Below, piece after piece: positions 63,070 through 64,000 of a stretch of DNA of 64,000 bases. The position numbers were made by a program, and so were the translations under genes. The DNA comes from Chitinophaga tropicalis (GTDB lineage: Bacteria; Bacteroidota; Bacteroidia; Chitinophagales; Chitinophagaceae): the NCBI RefSeq assembly GCF_009758205.1, contig NZ_WRXN01000003.1, positions 310,001 through 374,000 on the forward strand. Reading direction: 5' to 3'. Each line of letters begins with the position of its first letter. Positions within the stretch are counted from its first letter, which is position 1. The notes below the pieces were generated by a model, which was not told where the DNA came from, searched no databases, and saw only the letters and a list, made by a program, of their open reading frames with translations.

Positions 63070-64000
63070 CAACAATGCAACACAAGCCCAGGCTGAAGAT
63101 ATTTACTTGGCACATACACGGTAGCTATCTGTATTATTTATCACAAGGCAATTTTGATATCTACATTCCTGTCAATGAGCAACGTACGCCCGGTTATTAT
63201 GGCCGTGGTAAGACTTTCCCGTTCGGGAGCAATGTACATGAGATCCCTGTGAAGATGGTGAAGGATTTTGATTTTGACTGTATTCTTTACCAGTCCACCA
63301 AAGACTACCTGGTAGACCAGTACGAGATATTATCGCCTGCTCAGCGCAGGCTTCCGAGGATATACCTGGAGCATAACACACCTGCGAAGAACCCGGTTAC
63401 AACCCGTCATGTTGTGAACGACCGCCGCATTTGCCTGGTGCATGTTACACATTATAACAGGCTGATGTGGGACAACAACCGTACACCTGTTACAGTGATA
63501 GAGCATGGGGTTACTATGCCGGAGGCTTCCTACACGGGCGAGCTTGCGAAAGGCATTATAGCTATTAATCATCTTGCGCAGCGGGGGCGTGCATTGGGGT
63601 GGGACATTTTCCGGCAGGTGCGTGATGTTATACCATTGGACCTTGCGGGTATGGGTAATGGAGAGGCCGGGATAGGAGAGGTACTGCATCCGCAGTTGTC
63701 TTCATTCATGAGTAAATACCGCTTTTACTTTCATCCTGTAAGGAACACCAGCCTGGCGCTGGCCGTATGTGAGGCTATGATGCTGGGGATGCCGGTTGTG
63801 GGACTGGCAACAACGGAACTGGTAACAGTGATAGAGAATGGCAGGAATGGGTTCATTCATACTGACATCAACTACCTCATAAAGAAAATGAAACTTCTTC
63901 TCAATGAACCTGAGCTGGCTGCAAAAATGGGAGAGCAGGCAAGGAGCACAGCCATGAGACGCTTTAATATAGAGCGTTTCACAGCGGAGTGGGAGCGGTT
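63066..64000 (+). CDS. Glycosyltransferase family 1 protein (3' end missing)
   Basis: Open from ATG 63066 to the window end (311 codons). N-terminal half: LKIFTWHIHGSYLYYLSQ and PRIYLEHNTP; C-terminal half has the GT-B donor-site pattern: FYFHPVRNTSLALAVCEAMM, LGMPVVGLATTELVTVIENG and MGEQARSTAMRRFNIERF, including the Glu of the EX7E-type motif. It should transfer a sugar from a nucleotide donor to a cell-surface glycan. Nothing else of the gene set is visible. Confidence 0.9.
   Translation, partial: MTTMQHKPRLKIFTWHIHGSYLYYLSQGNFDIYIPVNEQRTPGYYGRGKTFPFGSNVHEIPVKMVKDFDFDCILYQSTKDYLVDQYEILSPAQRRLPRIYLEHNTPAKNPVTTRHVVNDRRICLVHVTHYNRLMWDNNRTPVTVIEHGVTMPEASYTGELAKGIIAINHLAQRGRALGWDIFRQVRDVIPLDLAGMGNGEAGIGEVLHPQLSSFMSKYRFYFHPVRNTSLALAVCEAMMLGMPVVGLATTELVTVIENGRNGFIHTDINYLIKKMKLLLNEPELAAKMGEQARSTAMRRFNIERFTAEWER

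Noticed and set aside
1-64000. tRNA, rRNA or insertion-sequence genes
   Set aside because: I looked through the gaps between genes and saw no cloverleaf, no rRNA segment and no transposase or terminal inverted repeats; a scan by tRNA or IS software could still find something.

Overview
The window is chromosomal DNA of a Bacteroidota bacterium, most likely of the Chitinophagaceae (Chitinophaga-like). Evidence: a SusC/SusD pair behind an ECF sigma factor and a FecR-type anti-sigma factor; a giant secreted protein ending in a gliding-motility (CHU_C, type B) sorting domain for the type IX secretion system, followed by PorP/SprF-like and OmpA/PD40 genes; many lipoproteins; and at least one good TTTG-N21-TAnnTTTG promoter of the Bacteroidota type. 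I see no rRNA, tRNA, CRISPR array or insertion sequence. Genes lie on both strands in short operons, mostly separated by strong hairpin terminators.

Layout. 1-3.2 kb: end of a possible nitrilase-family gene, a half-size ABC-F protein, two exported or membrane proteins of unknown role. 3.2-6.8 kb: a nitrite-respiration cassette on the minus strand, with an Rrf2 (NsrR-like) regulator, a NirK fused to cytochrome c, a formylglycine-enzyme-like lipoprotein without catalytic cysteines, and a SCO copper chaperone; three related palindromes are candidate operators. 7-10.4 kb: small proteins, a divergent HxlR regulator/SDR pair, a beta-barrel protein. 10.7-18.2 kb: 1579-residue adhesin-like T9SS substrate, PorP-like and OmpA/PD40 proteins. 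18.3-24.8 kb: subtilase lipoprotein, DUF92 membrane protein, VOC protein, an apparently dead beta-lactamase-fold protein, MnmD, an orphan FecR N-terminus, a glycine-zipper lipoprotein. 25-35.4 kb: parallel beta-helix lipoprotein, then a sigma/anti-sigma/SusC/SusD/PKD-CBM9-like/acyltransferase locus. 35.4-39.3 kb: small proteins, a decayed ABC-permease fragment, and a Tat-exported GMC dehydrogenase pair. 39.5-47.8 kb: an unfamiliar protein with a possible Cys-His-Asp site, membrane proteins, a second HGSNAT-like protein, NDH-2, SGNH hydrolase, PQQ-type sugar dehydrogenase, a 39-residue microprotein. 47.8-53.5 kb: CbpM/DnaJ, a TPR histidine kinase with LytTR regulator, a DAC-like (DACNV) sensor protein. 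53.6-61.2 kb: siderophore-type TonB receptor, phosphopantetheinyl transferase coupled to a PAS kinase and response regulator, another receiver, an acidic protein, small proteins, CinA. 61.3-64 kb: MmgE/PrpD protein and a glycosyltransferase that runs off the end and is preceded by an overlapping 17-codon leader.

How the parts fit: the window looks like a surface-active, glycan-scavenging bacterium with T9SS surface proteins, TonB-dependent import of glycan and siderophore, periplasmic sugar oxidation and facultative nitrite reduction. The least explained items are the Cys-His-Asp protein at 39.6 kb, the DAC-like sensor at 52.4 kb, the cysteine-less FGE homologue next to NirK, the mutated serine hydrolase at 21.4 kb and the collapsed ABC-F gene at the start.
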